Source of the DNA: an uncultured Victivallales bacterium | GTDB taxonomy: Bacteria; Verrucomicrobiota; Lentisphaeria; Victivallales; UBA1829 | Direction: 5' to 3' | DNA length: 64,000 nucleotides | Assembly (NCBI GenBank): GCA_934644965.1 | Contig: CAKUDG010000013.1 | Location: 11,737-75,736 of the forward strand | Shown: positions 33,418 through 42,343 of the stretch, piece by piece | How positions within the stretch are numbered: position 1 is the stretch's first letter | Layout: each line of letters opens with the position of its first letter | The notes under the pieces: generated by a model | Told to the model about the DNA's origin: nothing | The model's database searches: none | The model's input: only the letters and a program-made list of their open reading frames with translations | Made by a program: the position numbers and the translations under genes

Positions 33418-35298
33418 TTATGCGGTTTTCTTCTTTTGATTCTTGCCGGAAGAGCCTTGTTCCTTCGCCTCTTCCAGTTTTGCGACATACTGACTGTATT
33501 TCATCTGAAGGATGCTGAACACCTGGCTGACCGTCCAGTACAAGGTCAGACCGGCAGGCAGATTGTAAAGCATCACCAGCATGATGACGGGCATCATCAT
33601 CATGATTTTCTGCTGCGCGGGATCCGCCATGGACGGTGTCATCTTCTGCTGAAGCACCATGAGCCCCGTCATCATAAGAACCAGGGGATGCAGTCCCACC
33701 TGCCCCAGAAACGGCAGCCCGATCGTCGGACCGACCAGGTCAGGCTTCGACAGATCCGCAATCCACCAGAAGGACGTCTGGCGAAGCTCCACCGCCGCAT
33801 CCAGCGCCGAGTACAGCGCAAAAAACACCGGCAGCTGAAGCAGAATCGGCAGACACCCCCCGAGAGGATTGACTTTCTCCGCCTTGTACAGCTCCATCAT
33901 CTTCATATTCATTTCCTGCGGATTGTCCTTGTACTTCGTCCGCAATTCCGCCACTTTCGGCTGGAGCTTCTGCATCTTGCGCATCGAATTGTTCGCCTTC
34001 TGCGTCACCGGCCAGAAGACCACGCGCACCATGATCGTCAGAAGAATGATCGCCCATCCGTAGGACCCGGAAAGCTCCTTCAGATAATTCAGCAGACGAA
34101 GCAGCGGACGCGCCAGAAAGTCCATCCAGGAAAAATACGACAGATGCATCACTTCCATCGCCGATTCCGGCAGCTCGCGGATCAGATTGATCTCTTTCGG
34201 CCCGCAGTAATAGGTGAATTCAAATTCACGCTTCGCGTTTTCCGGCACCAGAACATCCCGGTACACTCCCGCAATCGCGGGATAACTGTAGTTGCCTTTC
34301 CCGGAAGAATCCGGATAATAGGTCCGGGTCAGTTCCGCTCCCCCGCTGAAAGGATCCGCGGCAAAGAGAAGGGAAGCAAAATACTTGTTTGTAGATCCCA
34401 CCCAGACGACCGGCTGATCCGTCCCTGTCCGGGCGTATTTCTCATCGCTCATCGAGGGATCCGCCGACACCACCGAATGTCCTGCGGCAAGACAGTAATC
34501 CACATTATGCCGCTCCGTATACACCTTGTCCCCCGCCAGATGCTTCAGCGTGGGAACTCCGCTCGCCCAGACCGCCAGTTCCGGGAAATGCAGTGGGAGT
34601 TTCTCCGGATTGACCAGCGTCAGCGTATACTGAATCTGATAGGTGTCCGGCCTGAATTCATAGATCTGCTTCACGGTGAAGGAGGAGCTCCTCCCCTCCT
34701 CTGTCCTGATAAACTTGCGCGTCAGCAGAAGTTTCGATTCCCCTTCCTTCCGGGACGAAGACGAAAGAAGGCGGCAGCCCGCAAGAGAATTCATCTGGAA
34801 AGTTTTCTCCGGAGACTTCGCTCCGATTACAACGTCTTCGGCTCCATCCGCCGTCCGGAAACATTTCAGCGTGATGCGTTCGACCGCCCCGGTCGCGGTG
34901 TTCACGACGGCTTCGGCAAGTTCATTCGCAATGATTTCCTCCTTCCCGGCAATCATGGCTTCCGCATCTGCCTGCCCCGGCAGGGAGGCCTCCTGCGCAG
35001 CGGCTCCGGAGACTGAGGCTCCAGGTGCAACAGGGCCGGAGGACCCCGTCGCGGAAGAGGACAAATCTCCTTCCGCCTTCCCGGATGCCGGGCTGTTCAG
35101 AGCCCTCTGCTTCTCCCGGAGAAGTTCCGACTCCTGATCGAGAATTTTCTGTTTTTCAGCCGCCGCTGCGGCTTCGAACGCCAGTTTGTCCCGTTCCCGG
35201 ATTTTTTCCGCCTGCCATTTCGGAAAAAAGAAAAACCAGACAAGAAGAAGAGCTCCGGCAATCAGAACGACAATCAAGGTTTCTTTATCAAATTTCAC
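33418..35298 (-). CDS. yidC: Membrane protein insertase YidC, Gram-negative form
   Basis: A 626-residue inner-membrane insertase. An N-terminal signal-anchor helix (about residues 7-27) is followed by an Ala/Ser/Gly linker, the large periplasmic P1 beta domain (about 110-370) and the conserved C-terminal domain from about 395 with five helices, including GSYGWAIILLTIMVRVVFWP, where the Arg of the hydrophilic groove is present, and CLPILLQLPVFFALY. The tail ends with basic KNQKKK. The start is GTG, overlapping the yidD stop as GTGA. Confidence 0.98.
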   Translation of the reverse strand: MKFDKETLIVVLIAGALLLVWFFFFPKWQAEKIRERDKLAFEAAAAAEKQKILDQESELLREKQRALNSPASGKAEGDLSSSATGSSGPVAPGASVSGAAAQEASLPGQADAEAMIAGKEEIIANELAEAVVNTATGAVERITLKCFRTADGAEDVVIGAKSPEKTFQMNSLAGCRLLSSSSRKEGESKLLLTRKFIRTEEGRSSSFTVKQIYEFRPDTYQIQYTLTLVNPEKLPLHFPELAVWASGVPTLKHLAGDKVYTERHNVDYCLAAGHSVVSADPSMSDEKYARTGTDQPVVWVGSTNKYFASLLFAADPFSGGAELTRTYYPDSSGKGNYSYPAIAGVYRDVLVPENAKREFEFTYYCGPKEINLIRELPESAMEVMHLSYFSWMDFLARPLLRLLNYLKELSGSYGWAIILLTIMVRVVFWPVTQKANNSMRKMQKLQPKVAELRTKYKDNPQEMNMKMMELYKAEKVNPLGGCLPILLQLPVFFALYSALDAAVELRQTSFWWIADLSKPDLVGPTIGLPFLGQVGLHPLVLMMTGLMVLQQKMTPSMADPAQQKIMMMMPVIMLVMLYNLPAGLTLYWTVSQVFSILQMKYSQYVAKLEEAKEQGSSGKNQKKKTA

Positions 35299-35561
35299 GT
35301 TGAAGAGTGCTTTCCGTGTTTGGGGGTTCCGGTTTTCTCCCGCTGTTTCGGCGGCGGGACGGGATCATATCCTCCCCGACAGAAGGGATTGCAGCGGAGC
35401 AGCCGGAAAACGGCATAGACAAGCCCTTTCACAACACCATGGATTTGAATAGCTTCCACCGCATAGGCAGAACACGTCGGGGTGAAACGGCAGCAGGGCG
35501 GCATCCAGGGGGAGATCATTTTCTTGTAGATCCAGATGGGGAACAGAAACGCGCTTTTCAG
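35295..35561 (-). CDS. yidD: Membrane protein insertion efficiency factor YidD, probable CTG start
   Basis: Small protein associated with YidC-dependent insertion. The conserved core is IYKKMISPWMPPCCRFTPTC followed by SAYAVEAIQIHG and LLRCNPFCRGGYDPV, with the characteristic cysteines. The frame is open to an ATG at 35693, but that would overlap rnpA by 136 bp and add 44 unrelated residues. Initiation at the CTG at 35561 gives an 88-residue protein starting exactly at the usual N-terminus, and the CTG overlaps the rnpA stop as CTGA, like the ATGA and GTGA couplings nearby. The gene is certain; the start codon is inferred. Confidence 0.9.
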   Translation of the reverse strand: MKSAFLFPIWIYKKMISPWMPPCCRFTPTCSAYAVEAIQIHGVVKGLVYAVFRLLRCNPFCRGGYDPVPPPKQREKTGTPKHGKHSST

Positions 35562-35965
35562 AGAGAAGTCGAAACGGATTTCGGGGAAGTATCCAGGAGG
35601 CGGGATCTGTGAAGGATCTTCTCCAGATCGCTCATCACTTCCCCCGTCCCGACCCGGCTGATTTCCCGTCTTGGAATGACAACCATTGCACATGGCCGGA
35701 TTCTTCCTTTCAGAAGCCGGAACGATTCCCTCACCAGACGTCTCGCCCGGTTGCGCAGCACCGCACGTCTGTCGAACTTCCGGCTGCAGATGACGCCGAA
35801 TCTCGGCTTCGCCCCCTCCTCTTTCCTCCTCCCCTCCTCCGGAAGGCTGCCTGAAGCGATCAGAACTATGAAATAAGGGCTAAAGTATTTCTTCCCGTTG
35901 GCCTTGACGTAATCAAACTCCGATTTCAGTTTCAGGCCGTCCCCCTTTTTCAGTGTCTGTTTCAC
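35558..35965 (-). CDS. rnpA: Ribonuclease P protein component
   Basis: Basic 135-residue protein that assists RNase P RNA in 5' tRNA maturation. The core has LKLKSEFDYVKANGKKYFSP, RFGVICSRKFDRRAVLRNRA and RRLVRESFRL, which contains the RNR motif. An insertion near residues 47-58 (SLPEEGRRKEEG) separates two strands. The frame is open far upstream to 36286, through rpmH, so a GTG at 35965 with a GGGAAAGAG site is used because it gives the normal N-terminus. It lies 80 bp after rpmH and overlaps yidD by 4 bp. Confidence 0.94.
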   Translation of the reverse strand: MKQTLKKGDGLKLKSEFDYVKANGKKYFSPYFIVLIASGSLPEEGRRKEEGAKPRFGVICSRKFDRRAVLRNRARRLVRESFRLLKGRIRPCAMVVIPRREISRVGTGEVMSDLEKILHRSRLLDTSPKSVSTSL

Positions 35966-36045
35966 AGGCAGTCTCTTTCCCGGGACCCGTGTCCGGTGCT
36001 TTCCCGACCGGTGAAGAAGGAAAAAACGCGAATCCCTCCGGCGGA

Positions 36046-36180
36046 TTAATAGGTCAGTCTCTTGCGTCCCTTCGCCCTGCGCGAGGCAAGGACCTGACGG
36101 CCTCCCCGGGTGGCCATTCTTGCTCTGAATCCGCACTTGCGGGCTCTTTTGATTCTTGAGGGCTGATACGTTCTTTTCAT
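36046..36180 (-). CDS. rpmH: 50S ribosomal protein L34
   Basis: A 44-residue, very basic ribosomal protein. It begins MKRTYQPSRIKRARKCGFRA and continues through RMATRGGRQVLASRRAKGRK to RLTY, which matches L34 along its entire length. A purine-rich GGAAAGG site precedes the ATG. It heads the rpmH-rnpA-yidD-yidC-khpB cluster with a promoter at 36275-36302. In many bacteria dnaA or the origin lies next to rpmH; here purQ does, on the same strand. Confidence 0.98.
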   Translation of the reverse strand: MKRTYQPSRIKRARKCGFRARMATRGGRQVLASRRAKGRKRLTY

Positions 36181-36274
36181 TGTCTTTTCGCCTTTCCATG
36201 CCGGCTGCCGATGCACGGCGCCTCAGATTTCCAGTGTTTTGATTCTTCTCTGTCTCTATAAAAACAGAGTTTTT

Positions 36275-36302
36275 AAGATAGCGCAAAAATGCGGATCTTC
36301 AA
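36275..36302 (-). promoter_or_regulatory. Promoter for the rpmH-rnpA-yidD-yidC-khpB cluster
   Basis: Minus-strand TTGAAG (36297-36302), 16-bp spacer, TATCTT (36275-36280). A CTCTGT/ACAGAG hairpin lies just downstream in the leader (36249-36270). No DnaA boxes were seen in 36181-36348. Confidence 0.65.
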
Positions 36303-36348
36303 GTCTCCCCCTGAAAAATTTCCGACTTTGCTCACAAAACGGAGTCTC

Positions 36349-37161
36349 TTACAGCAGATTCTCCGCCGCAAAGTCCACCGCGTTGCGGAAAATGATCCGT
36401 CCTTCTCCCCATTCCGGAAGGGTCCCTTCCAGTTTCCGCTTCTGCCAGTCCGGCGCGTTCAGCGGGGAAAGAAAGGCTTCCGGATGAGGCATCAGTCCGA
36501 AGATCCGTCCGCTTTCATCGCAGACCCCCGCTATATCGTGTATCGAGCCGTTCGGATTCCCGGGAAAACCGGGTGCGGAATCTCCTGCCGCTGTACTGTA
36601 ACGCAGCGCAGCAAGATGTTTGCGTTCCAGTTCTTCTATCACAGAACCTTCCGCCACGAATTTCCCTTCCCCGTGACGGATCGGAAGACGAAGCAGATCC
36701 ACTCCCCGCGTGAAGACACAAGGAGAACACGGATCCGCCTTCAGTGTCACCCAGTCATCGCGGAACACTCCCGAATCATTGTTCGTCAGCGCAGCCTGTT
36801 GTTCGAAATACCGTCCTCCCAGCGCCGGAACGAGTCCAAGGCGGGTCAGCGTCTGGAATCCGTTGCAGATCCCGATTATCAGCTTCCCGGCCTGCACAAA
36901 CCGTTCCAGATCCTCATGAAGACGGAATTTCACACGGTTGGCGAACACCGTCCCAGACCCCAGATGATCGCCGAATGAAAAACCTCCGATGAAGGCAAGC
37001 ACATGAAATTCATCCAGGGAACGTTTCCCTGCAAGAAGATCATTCAGATGCACTTGTTCGGCCGCCGCTCCGCATGAGGAAAACGCGGCCGCCGTCTCCT
37101 TCTCGCAGTTCAGCCCCACTCCTGTAATGATAAGGACTTTCACCTTAGAATTGTCTGTCAT
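36349..37161 (-). CDS. purQ: Phosphoribosylformylglycinamidine synthase, glutaminase subunit
   Basis: Class I glutamine amidotransferase supplying ammonia to PurL in purine synthesis. The 270-residue protein has GGFSFGDHLGSG (oxyanion region), nucleophile C99 in IIGICNGFQTL, the RHGEGKF segment and the His-Glu pair in MPHPEAFLSP. The length fits the longer PurQ group; the short PurQ forms are about 225 residues. No purL or purS is adjacent. A single-gene transcript is likely, ending before the rpmH promoter. Confidence 0.93.
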   Translation of the reverse strand: MTDNSKVKVLIITGVGLNCEKETAAAFSSCGAAAEQVHLNDLLAGKRSLDEFHVLAFIGGFSFGDHLGSGTVFANRVKFRLHEDLERFVQAGKLIIGICNGFQTLTRLGLVPALGGRYFEQQAALTNNDSGVFRDDWVTLKADPCSPCVFTRGVDLLRLPIRHGEGKFVAEGSVIEELERKHLAALRYSTAAGDSAPGFPGNPNGSIHDIAGVCDESGRIFGLMPHPEAFLSPLNAPDWQKRKLEGTLPEWGEGRIIFRNAVDFAAENLL

Positions 37162-37467
37162 TTTTCATCTCCCGTTGCCCGATCTCTCTACCGGAAAAAA
37201 CTTTCCGGGAAAATAGCGTCTCTTCCCGGAAAATCAAGCCCGGAACTCCTTTTTTCACTCTGCTGCCCGGAAAAGCCATGGGTTCCCCGGAAAAATGAAA
37301 AATGTCTTCTTCACTGCCATGCGGCAGTCTCTGAATGGGATATCCGCCGGAGCCTCCTCCCAGATGAGGAATCGTTCCTTGCGGATCTTCCTCCTTCCTC
37401 ATCCCGGGTCTTTTCCGCACGGTGTCCGCAGCAATGTAAAAAATAGTAACGGAACCGGATGAAGCGG
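37162..37467. other. Intergenic region, nothing recognised
   Basis: Contains several CCCGGAAAA words between 37190 and 37290 but no clean hairpin, promoter or coding signal. No purine riboswitch was recognised upstream of purQ. Confidence 0.45.
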
Positions 37468-37752
37468 TCAGGCTTTGTTTTTGAGCCAGCTGACAACCAC
37501 CTCGCAGGTGGCTGAATCCGCATTCAATTCCTCCTGATAGAAGCCGCAGACCATTTCCTGAAGTTCCTCATCGTCCAGCTTCCGACCGACGAATTCACCC
37601 ACCACGCGGGCAAGTTCGCTCTTGGAAAAATCATATTCTGTTCCCAGAACGGCGTCGATGGCTTCCACCGTCGCCGCAGTTCCAATGGCGTTCCTGAACT
37701 CATCGTCACTCATCATTCTGACGCAGAAGGCTCTTGCGCTTTCAACTGACAT
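37468..37752 (-). CDS. Nif11-like small protein
   Basis: A 94-residue cytoplasmic protein. The N-terminal half resembles the Nif11 leader-peptide domain: SVESARAFCVRMMSDDEFRN, then a short helix (ATVEAIDAVLG) and YDFSKSELARVV, which is the Nif11 pattern of a helix, Asp-x-x-(Leu/Phe)-Arg, and Tyr-Asp-Phe-(Ser/Thr)-x-x-Glu-Leu. The remaining 45 residues (with Cys69 and Cys83) lack a Gly-Gly cleavage site and no RiPP-modifying enzyme is adjacent. A strong purine-rich ribosome site precedes the ATG. It may be a stand-alone Nif11 protein or an orphan precursor; function unknown. Confidence 0.7.
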   Translation of the reverse strand: MSVESARAFCVRMMSDDEFRNAIGTAATVEAIDAVLGTEYDFSKSELARVVGEFVGRKLDDEELQEMVCGFYQEELNADSATCEVVVSWLKNKA

Positions 37753-37963
37753 GGCTTCTCTTCCTTTCCTGATTCTGTGTGGTATTTGTATTTCTGTTTG
37801 CCAGTTCTATCTCTTTCGGATGATCTCACATATGACAGAAGAAGATGACAGAAGAAAATCACGGAAGAACACAGACTGCTTTCTTCCCTGCATTTTTTCC
37901 GTCTCCCGTCTCTTTCCTTTTTCCCTAGTCTTTCTCTTTTCCCTCTTCCGTCTCCGGCTTTTT

Positions 37964-38992
37964 CTATTCAAAAAGCATGGAAGCAATCTTTTCCGGAGGA
38001 ACGACCCCGAGCTGGCGGCCGTTTGCGTCCGTGATGACAAAAAGGGAAATCCGGCGTTTCCGGGAAATATCCAGCGCATCGATGATCTTTGCATCGGAAC
38101 GCATCGTCTGGATATGGGTGACGCAGCCCGTCACCCTGACCGTATCCCACAAATTGTCGTTGACCGCGTACATGGCTTCATAGATGTTGAATATAGCACA
38201 CCATTGCGTTTTTGCACCAGAGGGATCGGGAATATATACGGGAAGTTTTTCCACGCCGCGGGACTGGGCAAAATCGAAGGCTTCACGCATGGTGAAAGTC
38301 GAAGGGATATCCGGCACATCCTGCGCGGGTGTCATGATGTCGCCGAGCGTGAGGGCGGGAAATCCCATGGCGCGGTCGAGAATGCCTGCCGTTTCCGAGT
38401 CGACCGATCCGCTCCCTTCGCTTTCCCGGAGAAACAGACGGAAATTCTCCCGCATGACCGCGTTCGATCCCCCGTCCTTTTTCCCTCCGCCGCCTTCTTC
38501 CTCCTCCCCGGGCTTCTTCGCAAACGAGGAATTCAGAAACGCCGTGAACGCCGCAAACAGACGCACCGGAACATACAGAATCAGATACGTCACATACAGA
38601 AGACGGATGAAATGCGTGCAGCGTTCAAACGGCGCCTGCCGGAACCAGTTCTTCGGAATGATTTCACACGAAAGCAGCACCACGCTGAGAATACAGGTCG
38701 AAATCAGAATCCCGCTGTTCCCGTGAAGACCGCATTCCTCCATGAACTTCTTCGCCATCAGGGAGGCAAAAACAACGCAGATGTTCACCCCGAGCAGAGT
38801 CGTGGCAATCATAATTCCCGGATGCGCCAGAAAAAACAGCACCATCCGCGCCCCGGACGACGACGATCCCGATTCGCTTTTCGCCGCATGTTCCGCACGC
38901 GGACGCAGAATGGAAACCATCCCCGTTTCCATCCCCGCAAAAAAGCCCTGAAGGCAAATGAAGAATAAGGCGAGAAAAAGATACATCATCAT
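37964..38992 (-). CDS. CNNM-domain membrane protein with partial CBS region
   Basis: A 342-residue protein of the CNNM/CorC family. Residues 1-165 form the DUF21/CNNM transmembrane domain (YLFLALFFICLQGFFAGMET, with the usual Gly-Phe-Phe-Ala-Gly-x-Glu pattern), followed by a Gly/Glu-rich linker and a cytosolic CBS-pair region (DIMTPAQDVPDIPS, KLPVYIPD, and a second unit ending LGVVPPEKIASMLFE). No C-terminal CorC_HlyC domain is present. The start is the first of three ATGs, one base after the stop of the upstream paralogue, with GGAGGGG before it. Such proteins are linked to Mg2+ or other divalent cation efflux. Confidence 0.88.
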   Translation of the reverse strand: MMMYLFLALFFICLQGFFAGMETGMVSILRPRAEHAAKSESGSSSSGARMVLFFLAHPGIMIATTLLGVNICVVFASLMAKKFMEECGLHGNSGILISTCILSVVLLSCEIIPKNWFRQAPFERCTHFIRLLYVTYLILYVPVRLFAAFTAFLNSSFAKKPGEEEEGGGGKKDGGSNAVMRENFRLFLRESEGSGSVDSETAGILDRAMGFPALTLGDIMTPAQDVPDIPSTFTMREAFDFAQSRGVEKLPVYIPDPSGAKTQWCAIFNIYEAMYAVNDNLWDTVRVTGCVTHIQTMRSDAKIIDALDISRKRRISLFVITDANGRQLGVVPPEKIASMLFE

Positions 38993-38993
38993 T

Positions 38994-40415
38994 TCACAGA
39001 TTCCCCTCCTTCTGTCTTTCTCCGGAAGCGGCTCCTGGAATAGCTCCGGAAACAGCTTCTTTCCCTGCTTCCGCACCCGAGGAGACGGCTCTGGAGACTC
39101 GGTCAGATTCAGCGGCGGGAGGCAGGAACGCTTCGGATCCGTCAGTCTTTTCCAAATGGACCAGAACTTTCGTCACCCGGTTTTTGGAAACGGCCAGCGC
39201 CTTGAGTTCCACGTCCTCTCCGATATGGATGCTGTCATTGATCTGAGGAAGGGCGCCGAAGGCTTCGCAGAAAAGTCCGCTCAGAGTGCTGGAATCGAAT
39301 TCGCCGTCGAGATTGCAGTCGTCCCAGTCCGAATTTTCCCGGACGAAGTCGAGCGGTGCCAGTCCGTCGAAGACCCATGAATCGGCATTCAGGCGGATGG
39401 CCTGCCATTCGGCCTGTTCCGTCAGCTCCACGGATTTGCCGGCCAGTTCCGAATAGATGTCCTGGATGGTCAGCATCCCAGAAACGCCTCCGTATTCGTC
39501 TGCAACGAGCGCCGCCGGGATTTTCTTCTCATGCAGTGTATGCAGCGCTTTGATCAGCGTGCAGGATTCCGGCAGAAACACGGCTTTGCGCAGAATCCCC
39601 GATTCACGCCAGCTTACACGGTCCGAAGGCGGCAGATTGAAGAAGTCCACCGAGGAAAACAAGGCGTCCACCGTATCCAGGTCCTCATCCCCGACCGGCA
39701 TATAGGCCTGACGGCCCCGCCGGATCGCCTCCAGCACTCCTTCGGGCGATGTGCTGTAGTTCACATGGACCAGGTCCACCCGCGAACGCATGATTTCATC
39801 GACGGTTTTCCCTCTCAGAGAGAAGGTTTCCTTGAGCAGACGGACTTCCTCCCCGGTGAAGGCCCCCCGTTCCGCACAGGAATCGAGATAGGAAAGATAT
39901 TCCTCGTCGGTCAGGACCTCCCCGGGCTTTCTGCCGAAAAGGTCCAGAATCCGGTCGCAGACGAATCCCACCACGCGCGTGACGGGATGCAGAGCCTTGC
40001 GGAAAAAATAGATCGGAGTCGCCACTTTCGACGCCCAGGCATCGCAATGCACATAAGCGATCGTCATCGGCGTGATCTCGCCGAACAGAAGAAGAACGAC
40101 GATCCCCGTGAATGCCGAAAGCAAAGTCGTCTCCAGCGGTCCCAGCGCCAGTTTCGCCAGCATCTCCTCGTTCAGCATCGAAATACAGCTGTTCACGAAC
40201 ATGTTCCCGAGAATGATCGTGATCAGCGTCCTGTGATAGTCGTCCATCAGGAAGTAAATCCTGCGCCGGACTTTCGACGGGTCTTTCCGGTAGGACAACA
40301 CTTTCGCCCGGCTGAGCGAAAACAGCGCCATCTCCGCACTCGAGAAAAAAGCAGAACACAGCAGAAGAAGGAAAAACACAATCAGTTCCAGCAGGAGAAT
40401 CGTCATCATGCTCAT
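38994..40415 (-). CDS. CNNM/CBS/CorC_HlyC-domain membrane protein
   Basis: A 473-residue paralogue of the next gene. Order: CNNM transmembrane domain (residues 1-180, FFLLLLCSAFFSSAEMALFS, GEITPMTIAYVH), CBS pair (about 205-340, DEIMRSRVDLVHV, ALVADEYGGVSGMLTIQDIY) and a CorC_HlyC domain (about 360-435, SWVFDGLAPLDFVRE). An Ala/Ser/Gly tail follows. A GGAGGAGG site is placed 8 nt before the ATG. The pair of CNNM genes, one with and one without the CorC domain, may form a heteromeric transporter; this is inference. Confidence 0.92.
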   Translation of the reverse strand: MSMMTILLLELIVFFLLLLCSAFFSSAEMALFSLSRAKVLSYRKDPSKVRRRIYFLMDDYHRTLITIILGNMFVNSCISMLNEEMLAKLALGPLETTLLSAFTGIVVLLLFGEITPMTIAYVHCDAWASKVATPIYFFRKALHPVTRVVGFVCDRILDLFGRKPGEVLTDEEYLSYLDSCAERGAFTGEEVRLLKETFSLRGKTVDEIMRSRVDLVHVNYSTSPEGVLEAIRRGRQAYMPVGDEDLDTVDALFSSVDFFNLPPSDRVSWRESGILRKAVFLPESCTLIKALHTLHEKKIPAALVADEYGGVSGMLTIQDIYSELAGKSVELTEQAEWQAIRLNADSWVFDGLAPLDFVRENSDWDDCNLDGEFDSSTLSGLFCEAFGALPQINDSIHIGEDVELKALAVSKNRVTKVLVHLEKTDGSEAFLPPAAESDRVSRAVSSGAEAGKEAVSGAIPGAASGERQKEGNL

Positions 40416-40440
40416 GCACGCGACCTCCTCCGGCCGGAAC

Positions 40441-40470
40441 CAGGTTCAGGCTCAGGTTCAGATTCAGATT
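40441..40470 (-). repeat. CAGNNT hexanucleotide repeat between the HEAT and CNNM genes
   Basis: About five imperfect hexamers (CAGGTT, CAGGCT, CAGGTT, CAGATT, CAGATT on the plus strand) in the 76-bp gap. It is related in pattern to the repeat at the thiC end. Confidence 0.6.
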
Positions 40471-40491
40471 CGTTCATACTTTTGCTACCCG

Positions 40492-42306
40492 TCACTCCTT
40501 CTCCTCAAACGGACGAACCGAGAGTTCCGGTCGACAGGATGGCACCTGCACCGCCTTCGGTTCCTCCCCTTTCTCAAGGACGCGGACCTGTCTCAGATAT
40601 TCCAGAAACACCGGATTCACAATCCCCTGTTCCCGTTCCCGGGCATTCGGATTCCGGAGATGCTCCATGATTTTGTGATATCTGTCAAGCGCCGTCTGAT
40701 CCCCTTTCCTGCCCGCCTCCAGCAGAACCAGGATCGCGGAAATCCGGACATAATCCGCATCGTATGCCGGCGGCGCCATCATCACAGGAATATAGGGCAC
40801 AAGAGCAATTTTTTCCATAATTCCGGGAATATTGCTTTCCATCTTGTCAAAGCCCGCCAGCGCACGGCAGGCGGCGGCACGGGCGTCCGTGGAGATTTTC
40901 GGATTTCCGGCCGTCTCTGAAAGAACGGAATGAAAATAAGGATCCGCAATCTTCACCAGTGCTCCCAGCGCGGCAGTCTGCACGGCAGCGTCCGAATCTT
41001 TTGCCAGGGCTTTCAGCTCCGGAAACATCTCCGGGTCGTTCAGCGCCGCGGCATAACGGATCACGGCAAGACGCATTTCCGGAGAAGAGGAGGAGGCAAA
41101 TCCTTTCACTTCCTTCCAGAGCTTCAGATCCGGAACCCTGCTCAGGGTCCGTATCGTGTCCGCGGCGACGGCGTCTCCTGCGGGATCTTTCAGAATCGCG
41201 GACAAAGCGGGAACGCAGTCCGAAAGATCACATCCCTTCCCCGCCAGAGCATCAAGCGCCTGAAGGCTTTCCGACGCCTTTTCCTTTCCCGCGACGGCGG
41301 ACGCGACAATCCCGTCACGAATATCCGTTTCTTTCGGATTCGATTCCACCAGAGAATCCCTCGCCGCCTCCCGGACGAGTCTGGAAGAATCCGCAAGCGC
41401 GGCAATCAGACATTTCAGGGAATCGCGGTTTTTCGTCCCCGCGAGGGAGCGGCATGCTCTTTCCCGGATTCCCGGCGAATCCGGATCGGCAGTCAGTCCT
41501 TGCAGAATCTTCTCCTTTTCCAGCGAAAGTTTCCGGATTCCCGCCACAGCCAGACGCACCTGTACATCCCCATCCCTTGCCAGTTCGCTCAGCAGAGTCC
41601 CCGAAGACGAAGCATTCCCCGCCAGCCCCTCCGCCAGACGAACCCGAAAAACAGGGTCGTTCTCTTCCCGGACCACTTTCTGTAAAAAGACGTCTGAACC
41701 AGGCGAAGAGCATTCCTTCGCATACAGCCTCAACGCAGCAGCGCGGGAAGAAGCAGACTGCGCCCCCTGCGCAAGACGTTTCAATGCCGCCACCCCCAGA
41801 GGCGCATCGGTTTCCACTCTCCGGAACACTTCTGCAATGACAAACGGGACGGACTCCTTCATCAGGAACTCCGCCTCAACAGCCTGCAGATCCTTTGCCG
41901 GAAGCAGAGAAGCCGCTCCCGCCCGGACAGAAGGATTCTCCGAATGAAGAAGCAGCTCCTTCAGAAGCGGCAGATTCCCGGGACGGGAGTCAAAGCGTTC
42001 CGACACACGCAGAATTGTCTGAAGAAGGTCCGCGAGCACACGCTCATTTTTCTCTTTCGAGGCGAAACGCTCCAGATGAGTCAGGACGGACGGATTGTTG
42101 GCCGACTCCAGTTCCCGTACAATCCGGGAACGGATTGCCGGATCCTCGAACTTTCCATACAGATCCGCCTGGGCCTCCACTTCCGCATCATCCAGATAGG
42201 AAAGTGCAAAAGGCGGCGAAGTTTTTTCCGCTGTCAGCGGCCCCTCCGCCCACTGTTCATGAATCAGCGGATAGAAAACGGCTATGGCCAGAGGCAAGAG
42301 CTTCAT
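40492..42306 (-). CDS. HEAT-repeat protein, probably exported
   Basis: A 604-residue protein made of about fifteen helical HEAT-like repeats, each about 35-40 residues with a central Pro/Asp-Ala turn (for example DVQVRLAVAGIRKLS, SPGIRERACRSLAG, DAAVQTAALGALVKIAD). The first 20 residues are hydrophobic and may be a signal peptide, which would place it in the periplasm. Near the C-terminus a Pro/Ala/Tyr segment (MMAPPAYDADYVR) departs from the repeat. HEAT arrays are protein-binding scaffolds; no partner can be named. It lies between paaK (37 bp) and the CNNM pair (76 bp) on one strand. Confidence 0.8.
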   Translation of the reverse strand: MKLLPLAIAVFYPLIHEQWAEGPLTAEKTSPPFALSYLDDAEVEAQADLYGKFEDPAIRSRIVRELESANNPSVLTHLERFASKEKNERVLADLLQTILRVSERFDSRPGNLPLLKELLLHSENPSVRAGAASLLPAKDLQAVEAEFLMKESVPFVIAEVFRRVETDAPLGVAALKRLAQGAQSASSRAAALRLYAKECSSPGSDVFLQKVVREENDPVFRVRLAEGLAGNASSSGTLLSELARDGDVQVRLAVAGIRKLSLEKEKILQGLTADPDSPGIRERACRSLAGTKNRDSLKCLIAALADSSRLVREAARDSLVESNPKETDIRDGIVASAVAGKEKASESLQALDALAGKGCDLSDCVPALSAILKDPAGDAVAADTIRTLSRVPDLKLWKEVKGFASSSSPEMRLAVIRYAAALNDPEMFPELKALAKDSDAAVQTAALGALVKIADPYFHSVLSETAGNPKISTDARAAACRALAGFDKMESNIPGIMEKIALVPYIPVMMAPPAYDADYVRISAILVLLEAGRKGDQTALDRYHKIMEHLRNPNAREREQGIVNPVFLEYLRQVRVLEKGEEPKAVQVPSCRPELSVRPFEEKE

Positions 42307-42343
42307 TGCAAATCCTTCTCAAAACCTTTGTTTTCACTTTATT

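Noticed and set aside
35966..36286. Long N-terminal extension of rnpA
   Set aside because: It would cross the rpmH gene in another frame. RnpA similarity begins only after the GTG at 35965.
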